Origin: Fimbriimonadaceae bacterium
GTDB taxonomy: Bacteria > Armatimonadota > Fimbriimonadia > Fimbriimonadales > Fimbriimonadaceae
Length of the DNA stretch: 64,000 nt
Assembly: GCA_026129685.1 (NCBI GenBank)
Contig: JAHCHO010000014.1
Location: 1 to 64,000, forward strand
Reading direction: 5' to 3'
Of this stretch, positions 17,525 through 25,561 are shown in pieces (within the stretch, counting starts at the first letter, position 1; every line of letters starts with the position of its first letter). The translations under genes were made by a program, and so were the position numbers. The notes under the pieces were generated by a model that saw nothing but the letters and a program-made list of their open reading frames with translations, was not told the DNA's origin and searched no databases.

Positions 17525-18490
17525 CTACTTGATGAGGCCCTTCAGTTCCCCGATGAACGCCGGAGCGGGCTGATATCCAACCATCTTGTGGATGACCGAC
17601 CCAGTCTTGTCCATGATGATCCCGGTCGGAAGCCCGATCACACCGTAGGCGTTTTTCAGGTTCGGGTTGTCGTCCGCGTTGATCTTGACGAAGACGAAGT
17701 GCTTGGCGAGGGATTGGAACTCTTTGGTGCTGAAGACTTCACGGTCCAGCTGTTTGCAGTAGGTTCACCAATCCGCGTAGAAGTCCACGAAGATCAGCTT
17801 GTTCGTCGCCGCCGCGATCTTCTTGGCCTCGTCGATGCTCGCCAGCCACTTGAACGCGACGACCTCGTCCTCGGTCAGCTCCCGCGAACCCTCGGGCGCT
17901 CTGAACGCGAACGCGCTCGCGTCCACCTGGTTCAGATCCAGCGACTTCGTGTTGAGCACGTAGGTGAGGGGCTTGGCCGGATCCTTGACCGCGATCTCGG
18001 CTTGGCGCGGGAGCCTATCGCTCGCAAGAACGTACAGCGTCGCGATCTTCTTGCCCTGCGCGTCGAGTGGGACCTCGAGGACGTCGAGGACCATGCCCCG
18101 GCGGTTCTTGGTGCCGAGGTTTCGCCCCGTCATCCCGAGCTTCTGCCCAAAGAACGGGGACCAGACGCGGGTCTCGTCGCCTGCCAGCAACGTGGTCAGG
18201 TCGGCGTCGGTCTGAGCCCGGCGGAAGAAGGTCCTCTCTTTCTTGTCGAAGGTGGTCACGGTCTTGCCGTCGGCGACCACCAGTTTGTCGGGGGAGTCGA
18301 TCGTCGCGAGGTTGGGCTTGGCAAGGGTGACGCGGTACTCCGCGCTCAGCCCTCCTAACTCCGTCACGACGTACTCCACGCGGAGCGATTTGGCGTCGGC
18401 CATCGCCTTGGACACGGTCTCGAGCGAGACTTGGCCCAGAGCGCCCGACGCCAACCCGACCGCAAGGATGGTGAGCAGCGTCTTGTTCAT
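17525..18490 (-). CDS. Exported thioredoxin-domain protein with UGA in the CxxC motif (candidate selenoprotein)
   Basis: From ATG 18490 (signal peptide MNKTLLTILAVGLASGALGQ) the frame runs through a LolA/DUF2092-like domain (residues about 20-205) into a thioredoxin domain. It reads FVDFYADW, then UGA at 17765-17767 (residue 242), then TYCKQLDREVFSTKEF and on to GLPTGIIMDKTG and TAG 17525, 321 aa in all. In related thioredoxins the motif is WCxxC, so UGA replaces the first, nucleophilic Cys: WUTYC. The sequence after UGA is complete thioredoxin fold in the same frame, and a SECIS-like hairpin lies 21 nt downstream. TTG 18499 is an alternative start. It probably reduces periplasmic substrates. 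A Cys-to-stop mutation is the main alternative. Confidence 0.75.
17729..17750 (-). promoter_or_regulatory. SECIS-like hairpin after the thioredoxin UGA
   Basis: In the mRNA, GCUGGAC pairs with GUC-UU-CAGC: seven base pairs with a two-U bulge and a six-base apical loop CGUGAA. The loop starts 21 nt after the UGA. A bulged U, a small apical loop with G in the first two positions, and this spacing all match known bacterial SECIS elements such as that of formate dehydrogenase H. Confidence 0.55.
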
Positions 18491-18558
18491 CTTCGTCAAT
18501 CCCTCTGACCTCCGTGGGTCAGCGCACCCTCATCATAGCGGAACCGGCAAGGAAACGG

Positions 18559-19863
18559 TCATGAACCGTCCCGTTGCCGGCGTCGATCGCGAATCCGCGC
18601 TTCGTATCCTTGTTCGGTCGGCCGGTAGTACGGAACGGCGAGGCCGTCGTCGTCCGGCAGATACTGGAAACTCACCCAATGTCCCGGGAAGTCGTGCGGG
18701 TACCGATAGCCCTCTCCGTGGCCCAGTTCCTTGAGGCCCGACACCGGCGCGTTGCGCAGTGGCATCGGGATGGCTGCGAGCGGTCGCGTCCGAACGTCGC
18801 CGAGCGCCTTGTCGACCGCCAGGCAGGCCGCGTTGCTCTTGGGGGCCTCGGCGAGGTAGGTCGTGATCTGGCCGAGTACGATCCTTCCCTCGGGCATGCC
18901 GATCCGCTCGACCGCCTGGGAAGCCGCGACCGCGAGGACGAGGCTCTGCGGGTCGGCGTTGCCGATGTCCTCGCTCGCCAGGATGATCAGCCGACGCACG
19001 ATGAACCGGGGATCTTCGCCCGCCTCGATCATCCTCGCAAGGTAGTGAAGGGCGGCGTCGGCGTCGGACCCTCTTACCGACTTGATGAAAGCCGAGATCG
19101 TGTCGTAGTGATAATCGCCCTGCCGATCGTAGCGGACGGCCGGACGCTGAAGCACTTCCTCGATTTGGGCAAGGGCAATCGCCGTCCCGTCCGGCACGAG
19201 GGCGGAGGCGGTTTCGAGGGCGTTGAGCACCAGGCGCGCGTCTCCGTTCGCGCAACGCACGAGATGCGTCAACGCGTCCTCTTCGAGGCCAAGTCGTCGG
19301 CCCCCGAGGCCTCGTTCCTCGTCGGCAAGAGCGCGCCGGGCAAGCTCACCCAATTCCTCGTCGCCGAGAGGTTTGAGGGGCAGGACCCGCGCCCGCGAAA
19401 GCAGCGCGGGCGCCAGCACGAAGAACGGGTTCTCGGTGGTGCATCCCACCAACTCGAACGTACCGTCCTCCAAGTATCCCAGTAGCGAATCCTGTTGGCT
19501 GCGGTTGAAGTGGTGGATCTCGTCGAGGACGAGCAACGTGGGATGGCCGGTGGTCTGCCGGCGCAACCTCGCCGCCTCTGCGATCTTGCGCACGTCCGCG
19601 ACCCCCGCGGTCACGGCGCTCCGCGTCTCGACGGTCGCCTGCTTGTAGGCTGCGATCAGGTAGGCGAGGGTGGTCTTGCCGCAACCCGGTGGCGCCCATA
19701 GGACGACCGACCCCAGCGCTCCTGCCTCGATCGCCGGACGGGTGGGGCCGCCGGGCCCGAGCAGGTGGACCTGGCCGACGAACTCCGCCAGCGAACGGGG
19801 GCGCATCCGCGCGGCCAAGGGAAGGGAGGCCGACGCCGATTCGGCGAACAGGCCGGGTTGCAT
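18559..19863 (-). CDS. rarA: Replication-associated recombination protein A (AAA ATPase)
   Basis: A 434-aa AAA+ ATPase of the RarA/MgsA/WRNIP1 family. It begins with a short N-terminal peptide resembling a clamp- or SSB-contact segment (MQPGLFAE), then ARMRPRSLAEFVGQ. Walker A is APPGCGKTT, Walker B LLVLDEIHHFNRSQQD, sensor 1 CTTENP, and the C-terminal tetramerisation domain holds YDRQGDYHYDTISAFIKSVR and LASEDIGNADP. It acts at stalled replication forks. The length and order match the family. It is a single gene between the thioredoxin-like and YHS lipoprotein genes, on the same strand. Confidence 0.95.
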   Translation of the reverse strand: MQPGLFAESASASLPLAARMRPRSLAEFVGQVHLLGPGGPTRPAIEAGALGSVVLWAPPGCGKTTLAYLIAAYKQATVETRSAVTAGVADVRKIAEAARLRRQTTGHPTLLVLDEIHHFNRSQQDSLLGYLEDGTFELVGCTTENPFFVLAPALLSRARVLPLKPLGDEELGELARRALADEERGLGGRRLGLEEDALTHLVRCANGDARLVLNALETASALVPDGTAIALAQIEEVLQRPAVRYDRQGDYHYDTISAFIKSVRGSDADAALHYLARMIEAGEDPRFIVRRLIILASEDIGNADPQSLVLAVAASQAVERIGMPEGRIVLGQITTYLAEAPKSNAACLAVDKALGDVRTRPLAAIPMPLRNAPVSGLKELGHGEGYRYPHDFPGHWVSFQYLPDDDGLAVPYYRPTEQGYEARIRDRRRQRDGS

Positions 19864-19903
19864 CGCTTCGTAGCTTACTTCCCGGCCCGGTCGCGATCGC
19901 GTC

Positions 19904-20263
19904 TTAGCCCTTGTCGGCGGGCTTGACGGCGTACTTCTCGGGGTTGGCGCGGAACTTATCCGGGCACATGCCGCAGCAAATGTAGTACTGCACGCCTTCG
20001 TGCTCGATGACCTCGAACGCCTTGTCCTTGCTCTCGACGACGCTCCCCATCACCGGGCAGACCGGCTTCCCTTCGGCGTTGCAGCACACCCCGTCGATGA
20101 CCTGGTAGGTCGAGGCGACGGTGCTTTCGGCGGCGGCGCTTTCCTTGCCGGCCTCGGTTCCGGTGGCGGGGGCGTCGGTCTTGGGCTCGGTCTTTTCCGA
20201 CCCGGAACAGCCGACGAGGGTCATCGCGGCGGCGACGAAGAGAATCCAGAGATGTCGTTTCAT
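19904..20263 (-). CDS. YHS-domain lipoprotein
   Basis: A 119-aa protein with a lipoprotein signal (MKRHLWILFVAAAMTLVGCS, Cys19 being the lipidated residue), an acidic/Ala/Thr-rich linker, and a YHS-like domain rich in cysteine: GVCCNAEGKPVCPVMGS and YYICCGMCPDKFRANPEKY. YHS domains are often metal-binding, so a copper or other soft-metal role in the periplasm is possible. The longer upstream frame overlaps the tRNA region and is not used; ATG 20263 starts the signal peptide. It is one of three exported YHS/thioredoxin-type proteins within 9 kb. Confidence 0.85.
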   Translation of the reverse strand: MKRHLWILFVAAAMTLVGCSGSEKTEPKTDAPATGTEAGKESAAAESTVASTYQVIDGVCCNAEGKPVCPVMGSVVESKDKAFEVIEHEGVQYYICCGMCPDKFRANPEKYAVKPADKG

Positions 20264-20362
20264 GGTGCGTGAATCGCGGTCGGGCACGTTCGGGAACGCT
20301 CGGCAGGACGCCTCGGTTCCCTGGGCACGGCGCGATCGCCTATGGTATCCTATGGGGGCCAT

Positions 20363-20439
20363 CGGGATGTGGCTCAGCTTGGTAGAGCGCTGCGTTCGGG
20401 ACGCAGAGGTCGCTGGTTCGAATCCAGTCATCCCGACCA
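20363..20439 (+). tRNA. tRNA-Pro (anticodon CGG)
   Basis: A 77-nt cloverleaf. The acceptor CGGGATG pairs with CATCCCG, followed by discriminator A and encoded CCA. The D-arm is GCTCAGCTTGGTAGAGC. The anticodon stem CTGCG/CGCAG encloses the loop TTCGGGA with anticodon CGG. The T-arm has GGTTCGAATCC. It is encoded between a leftward lipoprotein gene and a rightward DUF2961 gene. Confidence 0.95.
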
Positions 20440-20560
20440 CCTTCATTCGCTTTCCGGTTCGCGTCGCCACCCGATCTAGAGCGGGCGTCCTCCGAGACGA
20501 TCCTCGTGTGGACGATCCCTTGACTTGATCCTCGCGACCCAAGAACGGCTAAGGTAGGCC

Positions 20561-21661
20561 ATGGCGTTCAACGGCCTCGGCCTCCACCTCGGCAACCTCT
20601 CCCGCCTCTCCGACGCGAAGACCCGCTCCATCTCGCCCGAAAACTTTACCGGCGAGAAGGGGAGGGCGGGAATGGCGACGGAGGGCACGGGCGAACGTTG
20701 CGCCCGCGAACTCGGCCCCAAGTGGAAGATCTCCCCGAGCATCCGCATCGAGGCGGGCGAGGAACGCGTCGTTGCCGACATCGAGGGGCCCGGTGCCATC
20801 CAGCAGATCTGGATGACTCCGACGGGCGCCTGGCGCATGACCATCCTCCGCATTTATTGGGACGACCAAGAGCAACCCTCCGTCGAGTGTCCGGTCGGTG
20901 ACTTCTTCGCGTGCGGCTGGCAGAAGTACGCCCACGTCTCCTCGCTCCCCGTCTGCGTCAACCCGGGTAGCGCCTTCAACTGCTACTGGGAGATGCCGTT
21001 CCGCAGGCGATGCCGGATCACGATGACCAACATCGGATTCGACCCAATGGTGCTCTACTACCAGATCAACTACACTCTGACCGAGGTGCCGGAGGACGCC
21101 GCGTACTTTCACGCCCAGTTCCGGCGCCAGAACCCCCTGCCGTATAAGGAGGACTACACGTTGCTCGACGGGGTGCGGGGCAAGGGCCACTACGTTGGGA
21201 CCTATATGGCCTGGCAGGTGAACCACAACGGCTGGTGGGGCGAGGGGGAGATCAAGTTCTTCCTGGACGGCGACGGCGAGTATCCTACGATCTGCGGCAC
21301 GGGCACCGAGGACTACTTCTGCGGCTCCTACGACTTCGACACCGAGCAGGTCAGCCGGTACGGCGTGAAGACCATCGAGTACACCGAGTTCGCCACGCCC
21401 TACGCGGGCATGCCCCAAGTCATCCGGCCGGACGGGCACTACGTCGCCAACACCCGCTTCGGTCTCTACCGCTGGCACATCATGGACCCCGTCCGGTTCG
21501 AGGAGGACCTTCGCGTGACGATCCAGGCTCTCGGCTGGCGCTCGCACGGTCGGTACCTGCCCCTTCAAGACGATATCGCGAGCGTCGCCTACTGGTACCA
21601 AGTACTGCCGACCGCGCCGTTCCCAACCTTGCCGGGACGCGACGAACTCGAAATCGTCTAG
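20561..21661 (+). CDS. DUF2961 protein (GH172-like)
   Basis: A 366-aa protein without a signal peptide. It matches the DUF2961 pattern: SRLSDAKTRSISPENFTGEKG at the start region, then ADIEGPGAIQQIWMTPT, YWDDQEQPSVECPVGDFFACG, and GTGTEDYFCGSYDFDTE. Some DUF2961 proteins were characterised as glycoside hydrolase family 172, acting on fructofuranosides and arabinofuranosides as multi-subunit jelly-roll enzymes. The substrate here is unknown. The central acidic residues in GTEDYF and DGDGEYP are present. The membrane protein gene begins 5 nt after its stop. Confidence 0.88.
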   Translation: MAFNGLGLHLGNLSRLSDAKTRSISPENFTGEKGRAGMATEGTGERCARELGPKWKISPSIRIEAGEERVVADIEGPGAIQQIWMTPTGAWRMTILRIYWDDQEQPSVECPVGDFFACGWQKYAHVSSLPVCVNPGSAFNCYWEMPFRRRCRITMTNIGFDPMVLYYQINYTLTEVPEDAAYFHAQFRRQNPLPYKEDYTLLDGVRGKGHYVGTYMAWQVNHNGWWGEGEIKFFLDGDGEYPTICGTGTEDYFCGSYDFDTEQVSRYGVKTIEYTEFATPYAGMPQVIRPDGHYVANTRFGLYRWHIMDPVRFEEDLRVTIQALGWRSHGRYLPLQDDIASVAYWYQVLPTAPFPTLPGRDELEIV

Positions 21662-21666
21662 AGTCG

Positions 21667-22353
21667 ATGAACGTTCCGCCCGTCTTTCCAGAGCAGATCG
21701 TGATCCCCGGCAACGTGGCCGAGGAGCGTTACGCGGTTCGGCTTTGGTTTCTTCGATGGGTCGTCGCCTTGCACTTTGGTACGGTGGCCGTCCTGTTCGT
21801 GGTGGCATGGGCCAAGCCGTTCGCCCTCTCCGTTCCGTCGGCGGCGCTTGGCCTGCTCGGCGCGCTGCTGGCGTTAAGCGCGGTTCGGCAATGGCATAGG
21901 GAGCGGCCCGAGTGGGACGCCCGCCTTTCCTGGGTCTTGCTTCCGGTCGTCGTGGTCCTCGCGGGAACGGTCCTCGGGGGCCTACCCTCGGTCGGCTGGC
22001 CCTACGAGGGGGTGGCGGGAGCCGTTCTTGGCTGGGTCGCGTACACGTGCCTTTGCGGCCGGGACTTCAGCTTCATGGGGTTAGGGTTCGTGGCAGGGAT
22101 CGGGGCGTTGGCGGGTGCGATCGGCGGCGTCTTCTTCGAGCGGTATACGGCCGCCGACGCGGGCCGTGCCGCCTGCTTGGGATTGGGCTTCGCTTTCTTC
22201 TTTGTCTACGACCTTGCGGCGCTCCTGACGCGGCGACGTCGCCAGGATGCCTTCGCCGCCGTCGCCGACCTGTACCGCGACGTGCTCAACGCGTTGACCT
22301 ACTCGGGTCGCGTCTACCGGCACTGGAAGAAGTACCCCTTCCGCGTGCTCTGA
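21667..22353 (+). CDS. Multi-pass membrane protein, possibly Bax inhibitor-1/YccA-like
   Basis: A 228-aa protein with about six to seven hydrophobic segments (WFLRWVVALHFGTVAVLFVV, ALGLLGALLALSAV, VLLPVVVVLAG, GFVAGIGALAGAIGGVFF, CLGLGFAFFFVYDLAALL). The ending VADLYRDVLNALTYSGRVYR resembles the LYLDxxNLFLxLLR end of Bax inhibitor-1 family proteins, and FFVYDLAAL resembles the preceding conserved Asp segment. That family includes proton-sensitive calcium-leak channels, but function in bacteria is unclear. The similarity is by eye only. ATG 21667 follows the DUF2961 stop closely. Confidence 0.6.
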   Translation: MNVPPVFPEQIVIPGNVAEERYAVRLWFLRWVVALHFGTVAVLFVVAWAKPFALSVPSAALGLLGALLALSAVRQWHRERPEWDARLSWVLLPVVVVLAGTVLGGLPSVGWPYEGVAGAVLGWVAYTCLCGRDFSFMGLGFVAGIGALAGAIGGVFFERYTAADAGRAACLGLGFAFFFVYDLAALLTRRRRQDAFAAVADLYRDVLNALTYSGRVYRHWKKYPFRVL

Positions 22354-22439
22354 ACGCCACCGTCGTCGATCGTCCCGGTGGGTATGGGCCCGTTGGGCAG
22401 GGAGGACACCGGCGGAGTCGAATCGTCGTCATAGACCAT

Positions 22440-23324
22440 ATGGTGTGTCCGGTGTGCGGTACGAAGATGGACGCGGTCGCGCGGTTCTGCCCGTCGTGCG
22501 GGCGACCGTTCGGGGCGTCCGTTCCTCCCTCGGCGAGCGCAGGCGCGTTCCCGACGCCGAAGGCAGGGGTACCGCCCTGGGTCTATTGGTCCGGCGGGGC
22601 GGCGCTCGTTTTGGTCGCTGTGTTCCTTGGCCTGTCGGCGGCGGGAATGTTCCGCGCCAAAGCTCCCGAAACGCCGAACTCGACCTTGCGCGCTCAGGGC
22701 TCGGCCCCCACTCCCATCCTGCAGGCGCAGGGCGCGGCCCCGGACAGCCCTCTTCGCGCGGGCGCGGAGCATCGCGAGATGCCCGCCCACATCAGGGACT
22801 GGCTGGAGCACCTGCGCAAGACCGAAGAGCGCCGGGTGAAGGCCAGCATGGACCAACTCGCGGACGCGATGGTGCTCTTCACCACCGCCAAAATGGGGGA
22901 CTCGTTCAACGTTGGCGAACTCATCGACCCCGAGTCCAACATGAGCACCTCGCCCACCCTCAAGCGAACTAAGATTGGGACCGAGCAGATGGACGAGACC
23001 TGGAAGGGGGTCGAGGAGTTCTTCCACTCGGTGCCGCCGCCCGCCGAGTGCGTGCCCATTCGTGACGAATACCAGGGCGTCCTCGAAAACACCCGCGTGC
23101 TGTTGCTCGACATCGTCGAGGCGCTCAATCGCTCCGACGAGAACCCGCAGGAGGCGATGAAAACGCTCTTCGCGATGCAGGGCAAAAGCACCTCGAAAAT
23201 CGATCAGCCGGCGATGCGGACCGACACCCTGGTGAGCGACGTCTGCCGATCCTACGACACCCAGAAGTGGTTCTCGATCACCGGGGACGTTGGCCAGTCC
23301 GTGTTTTCGAAGTTCGGGTTCTAG
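22440..23324 (+). CDS. Zinc-ribbon membrane protein of unknown function
   Basis: A 294-aa protein. The N-terminal zinc ribbon is MVCPVCGTKMDAVARFCPSC (four Cys), then a Pro/Ala linker, one membrane segment (VYWSGGAALVLVAVFLGLSA, near residues 47-67), a short imperfect repeat (TLRAQGSAPTPILQAQGAAP) and a helical soluble domain of about 200 residues. This domain has two predicted helical pairs and no recognised motif. The ribbon-plus-single-TM layout is common in proteins that scaffold at the membrane. The frame is open far upstream, but the zinc ribbon marks the start at ATG 22440. Confidence 0.7.
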   Translation: MVCPVCGTKMDAVARFCPSCGRPFGASVPPSASAGAFPTPKAGVPPWVYWSGGAALVLVAVFLGLSAAGMFRAKAPETPNSTLRAQGSAPTPILQAQGAAPDSPLRAGAEHREMPAHIRDWLEHLRKTEERRVKASMDQLADAMVLFTTAKMGDSFNVGELIDPESNMSTSPTLKRTKIGTEQMDETWKGVEEFFHSVPPPAECVPIRDEYQGVLENTRVLLLDIVEALNRSDENPQEAMKTLFAMQGKSTSKIDQPAMRTDTLVSDVCRSYDTQKWFSITGDVGQSVFSKFGF

Positions 23325-23366
23325 GACCTCCGCAGGAGTCGTCGCGCCTCCGCCGAACGGGACTCC

Positions 23367-24350
23367 ATGGCCCTTCGGATCGGTTTTCTCGGCGTCACCC
23401 ATATGCATGCGTGGGGCTACGCCTGGGGCTTGCGCGGTCGCGGCGACGCCGAAGCCATCGGCGTCCATGAACCGGATCGCGATCACGCCGGCCGTTTCTC
23501 GAGCGACTTCCAGGTTCCCGCCTTCGAGACCGCCGAAGCGCTCCTCGACGCGTGCGACGCCGTGATCGTGTGCAGCGAGAACACCCGCCACGCCGAGTGC
23601 GTCGAACTCGCCGCCGCCGCCGGCAAGCATGTGCTCTGTGAGAAGCCCCTCGCTCCCAACGACGAGCACGGGCGTCGGATTCTTGCCGCCGTCGAGCGCA
23701 GCGGCATCAAACTGATGACCGCCTTTCCGTGCCGCTTCTCGCCCGCGTTCCGACGCCTCAAGGACAAGGTCGGGGCGGGGACGGTCGGCACCGTGCGCGG
23801 AATCTGCGCGACGAACCGAGGCTCTTGTCCCTTCGGCTGGTTCGTGGAAAGGGACAAGTCGGGCGGGGGGGCCATGATCGACCACGTCGTCCACGTCGCC
23901 GACCTCCTTCGGGCGCTCTTGGAAGAGGAGCCGGTTCGCGTGCAGGCGCAGATCGGGCACAACGTGTACGGACAGGACTGGGAGGACACCGCGATGGTAA
24001 CGATCGAGTTCGGGAGCGGGGTGTTCGCCACCCTCGATTCGAGTTGGTCGCGACCCAAAAGCTACAAGACGTGGGGCGACGTGACGATGAACGTCGTCGG
24101 CGACACCGGCGTCCTCGAGATGGATATGTTCGGCTGGAGCGCCGACGTCTACCGCAACGAGACGATGCGTTACGGACTCTCCGGGTTCGGCTCGAACATG
24201 GACGCCGGCCTCACCGCCGCGTTCATCGAGGCGGTTTTGGAGGACAAGGAGCCCGTGCCGAACGCTTACGACGGCATCCAGGCGGCGCGGGTCGCCATCG
24301 CCGGCTACGAAAGCGTCCGGCGGGGCGGCGAACCGGTCGCCTTGGCCTAG
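23367..24350 (+). CDS. Gfo/Idh/MocA family oxidoreductase
   Basis: A 327-aa NAD(P)-dependent sugar-type dehydrogenase. The N-terminal Rossmann fold begins RIGFLGVTHMHAWGY, with the family signature HVLCEKPLAPNDEHG near residue 93. The C-terminal alpha/beta domain carries GGGAMIDHVVHVADLLRALL, with the catalytic-type D-x-x-x-H residues. The dinucleotide loop (GFLGVTHMH) is an unusual variant of GxGxxG. The substrate is not predictable. The next gene, for a membrane protein, starts 9 nt after the stop. Confidence 0.88.
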   Translation: MALRIGFLGVTHMHAWGYAWGLRGRGDAEAIGVHEPDRDHAGRFSSDFQVPAFETAEALLDACDAVIVCSENTRHAECVELAAAAGKHVLCEKPLAPNDEHGRRILAAVERSGIKLMTAFPCRFSPAFRRLKDKVGAGTVGTVRGICATNRGSCPFGWFVERDKSGGGAMIDHVVHVADLLRALLEEEPVRVQAQIGHNVYGQDWEDTAMVTIEFGSGVFATLDSSWSRPKSYKTWGDVTMNVVGDTGVLEMDMFGWSADVYRNETMRYGLSGFGSNMDAGLTAAFIEAVLEDKEPVPNAYDGIQAARVAIAGYESVRRGGEPVALA

Positions 24351-24358
24351 GAGGAGCG

Positions 24359-24859
24359 ATGGCGCCGAGCCGGGCCGAGGCCTTGAGGTTGGTGATCGGC
24401 AGCGTCCTCTGGGCGTGCGCCCTCGGTCTCGCGGTGGACATGGTGACCGCCCATGTCGCGGTGGAGTACTTCACGGTCCATCACCCGAAAGTGGTGGCGA
24501 GCCAGGAGCCGGTCGTGATGGCCCTGGTGTGGGGGATCGGCGCGTCCTGGTGGTTCGGGCTGATCGCGGGCGTCGTGTTGGCCTTCGTCAACCACCGTCT
24601 GCGTCCCTCTCTTCCGGCGAGGACGGTTCTCCGAACGGTCGGCTGGGCCTGCCTCGCGATCTGGCTGGCGATGATGCTGGTTCTCGTCGGGGTCTACCTG
24701 TTCGCGGGCACGATCCCGATGGCGCAACGGCGGCCGACTTTCGAGTCGGACCGTCGGCTGATGGCGGTCGCGCTCGCGCACGCGGGCGAATACGCGATGG
24801 GAACGGCCGCGATGATCGTGGTCGCGTTCCGAATGCGCCGCCTATCGCGACGCGCCTAG
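24359..24859 (+). CDS. Four-helix membrane protein of unknown function
   Basis: A 166-aa protein with about four hydrophobic segments (LVIGSVLWACALGLAVDMV, WGIGASWWFGLIAGVVLAFV, GWACLAIWLAMMLVLVGVYL, MGTAAMIVVAFRM). ATG 24359 has GGAGG directly upstream (AGGAGGAGCG) and lies 9 nt after the oxidoreductase stop, so the two are probably co-transcribed. No family is recognised. Its end overlaps by 4 nt the end of the convergent response-regulator gene. Confidence 0.75.
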   Translation: MAPSRAEALRLVIGSVLWACALGLAVDMVTAHVAVEYFTVHHPKVVASQEPVVMALVWGIGASWWFGLIAGVVLAFVNHRLRPSLPARTVLRTVGWACLAIWLAMMLVLVGVYLFAGTIPMAQRRPTFESDRRLMAVALAHAGEYAMGTAAMIVVAFRMRRLSRRA

Positions 24860-25518
24860 GCTTCGGTCACGAGTTTGGCCTTGAGGGCCATGATCGTGAG
24901 TTCCGTGCGGCTGTTGGCCTGCAGGGCCTTCAGGATGTTGCTGACGTGGTTCTTCACGGTCTTTTCGGCGATGCCGAGCTGGCCGGCGATCTCCTTGTTC
25001 CGCAATCCCTGGGCGACGAGTTTCAGGACTTCGAGTTCTCGGTCGCTGAGGACGTAGAGCCAGGTGTCGTCGATCTCCTCTTCGCGCTGGGGCTTCTGCG
25101 TGAAGTACTCGATCATCTTGGCGGCGATCTTGGGGGTGACCTTGGCCTCGCCGGTTTCGGCAAGGCGCACCGCCTCGATCACGTCCTTCGGGCTGGACGT
25201 TTTGAGGAGGTAGCCCTTCGCGCCCGCTTTGAAAGCCTCGTAGACCGTCTCGTCGTCCTCTTGGACGGTGAGGATGACGGGGACGATCCCCTTCTCTTTC
25301 GTGAGAATCTTCTGGATCAGCTCGATGCCGTTCATCTTCGGCATGTTGATGTCGGTGAGCAGCACGTCGGGCGGATCGGCGAGGCAGGCGGCGAGGGCTT
25401 CCTCACCGTCCTTGCAGATGGCGATCACCTCGGCGTCCGGAGCGAGCCCCATGGTTCGCTTGAGTACCTCTCGGTACGCCTCTTCGTCGTCCGCGATGAC
25501 CACCCGAATCTTGTTCAT
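24856..25518 (-). CDS. NarL/LuxR-family response regulator
   Basis: A 220-aa two-domain regulator. The receiver domain (RVVIADDEEAYREVLKR, phospho-acceptor Asp in VLLTDINMPKMNG near residue 55, conserved Thr and Lys in LTVQEDD and GYLLKTSSP) is followed by a LuxR helix-turn-helix (LSDRELEVLKLVAQGLRNKE, VKNHVSNILKALQA). It would bind DNA when phosphorylated by a histidine kinase. No kinase gene is adjacent, so it is an orphan in this window and its targets are unknown. Confidence 0.93.
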   Translation of the reverse strand: MNKIRVVIADDEEAYREVLKRTMGLAPDAEVIAICKDGEEALAACLADPPDVLLTDINMPKMNGIELIQKILTKEKGIVPVILTVQEDDETVYEAFKAGAKGYLLKTSSPKDVIEAVRLAETGEAKVTPKIAAKMIEYFTQKPQREEEIDDTWLYVLSDRELEVLKLVAQGLRNKEIAGQLGIAEKTVKNHVSNILKALQANSRTELTIMALKAKLVTEA

Positions 25519-25561
25519 GACGCCGCATTATGGCACTTCCGCGGCCGGTCGATTCGGCGTT

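Noticed and set aside
17765-17767. UGA reassigned as a sense codon throughout (alternative genetic code)
   Set aside because: Many clear genes here end in UGA (nifJ, sucC, ilvE, aroK), so UGA is a normal stop and only context-dependent recoding fits.
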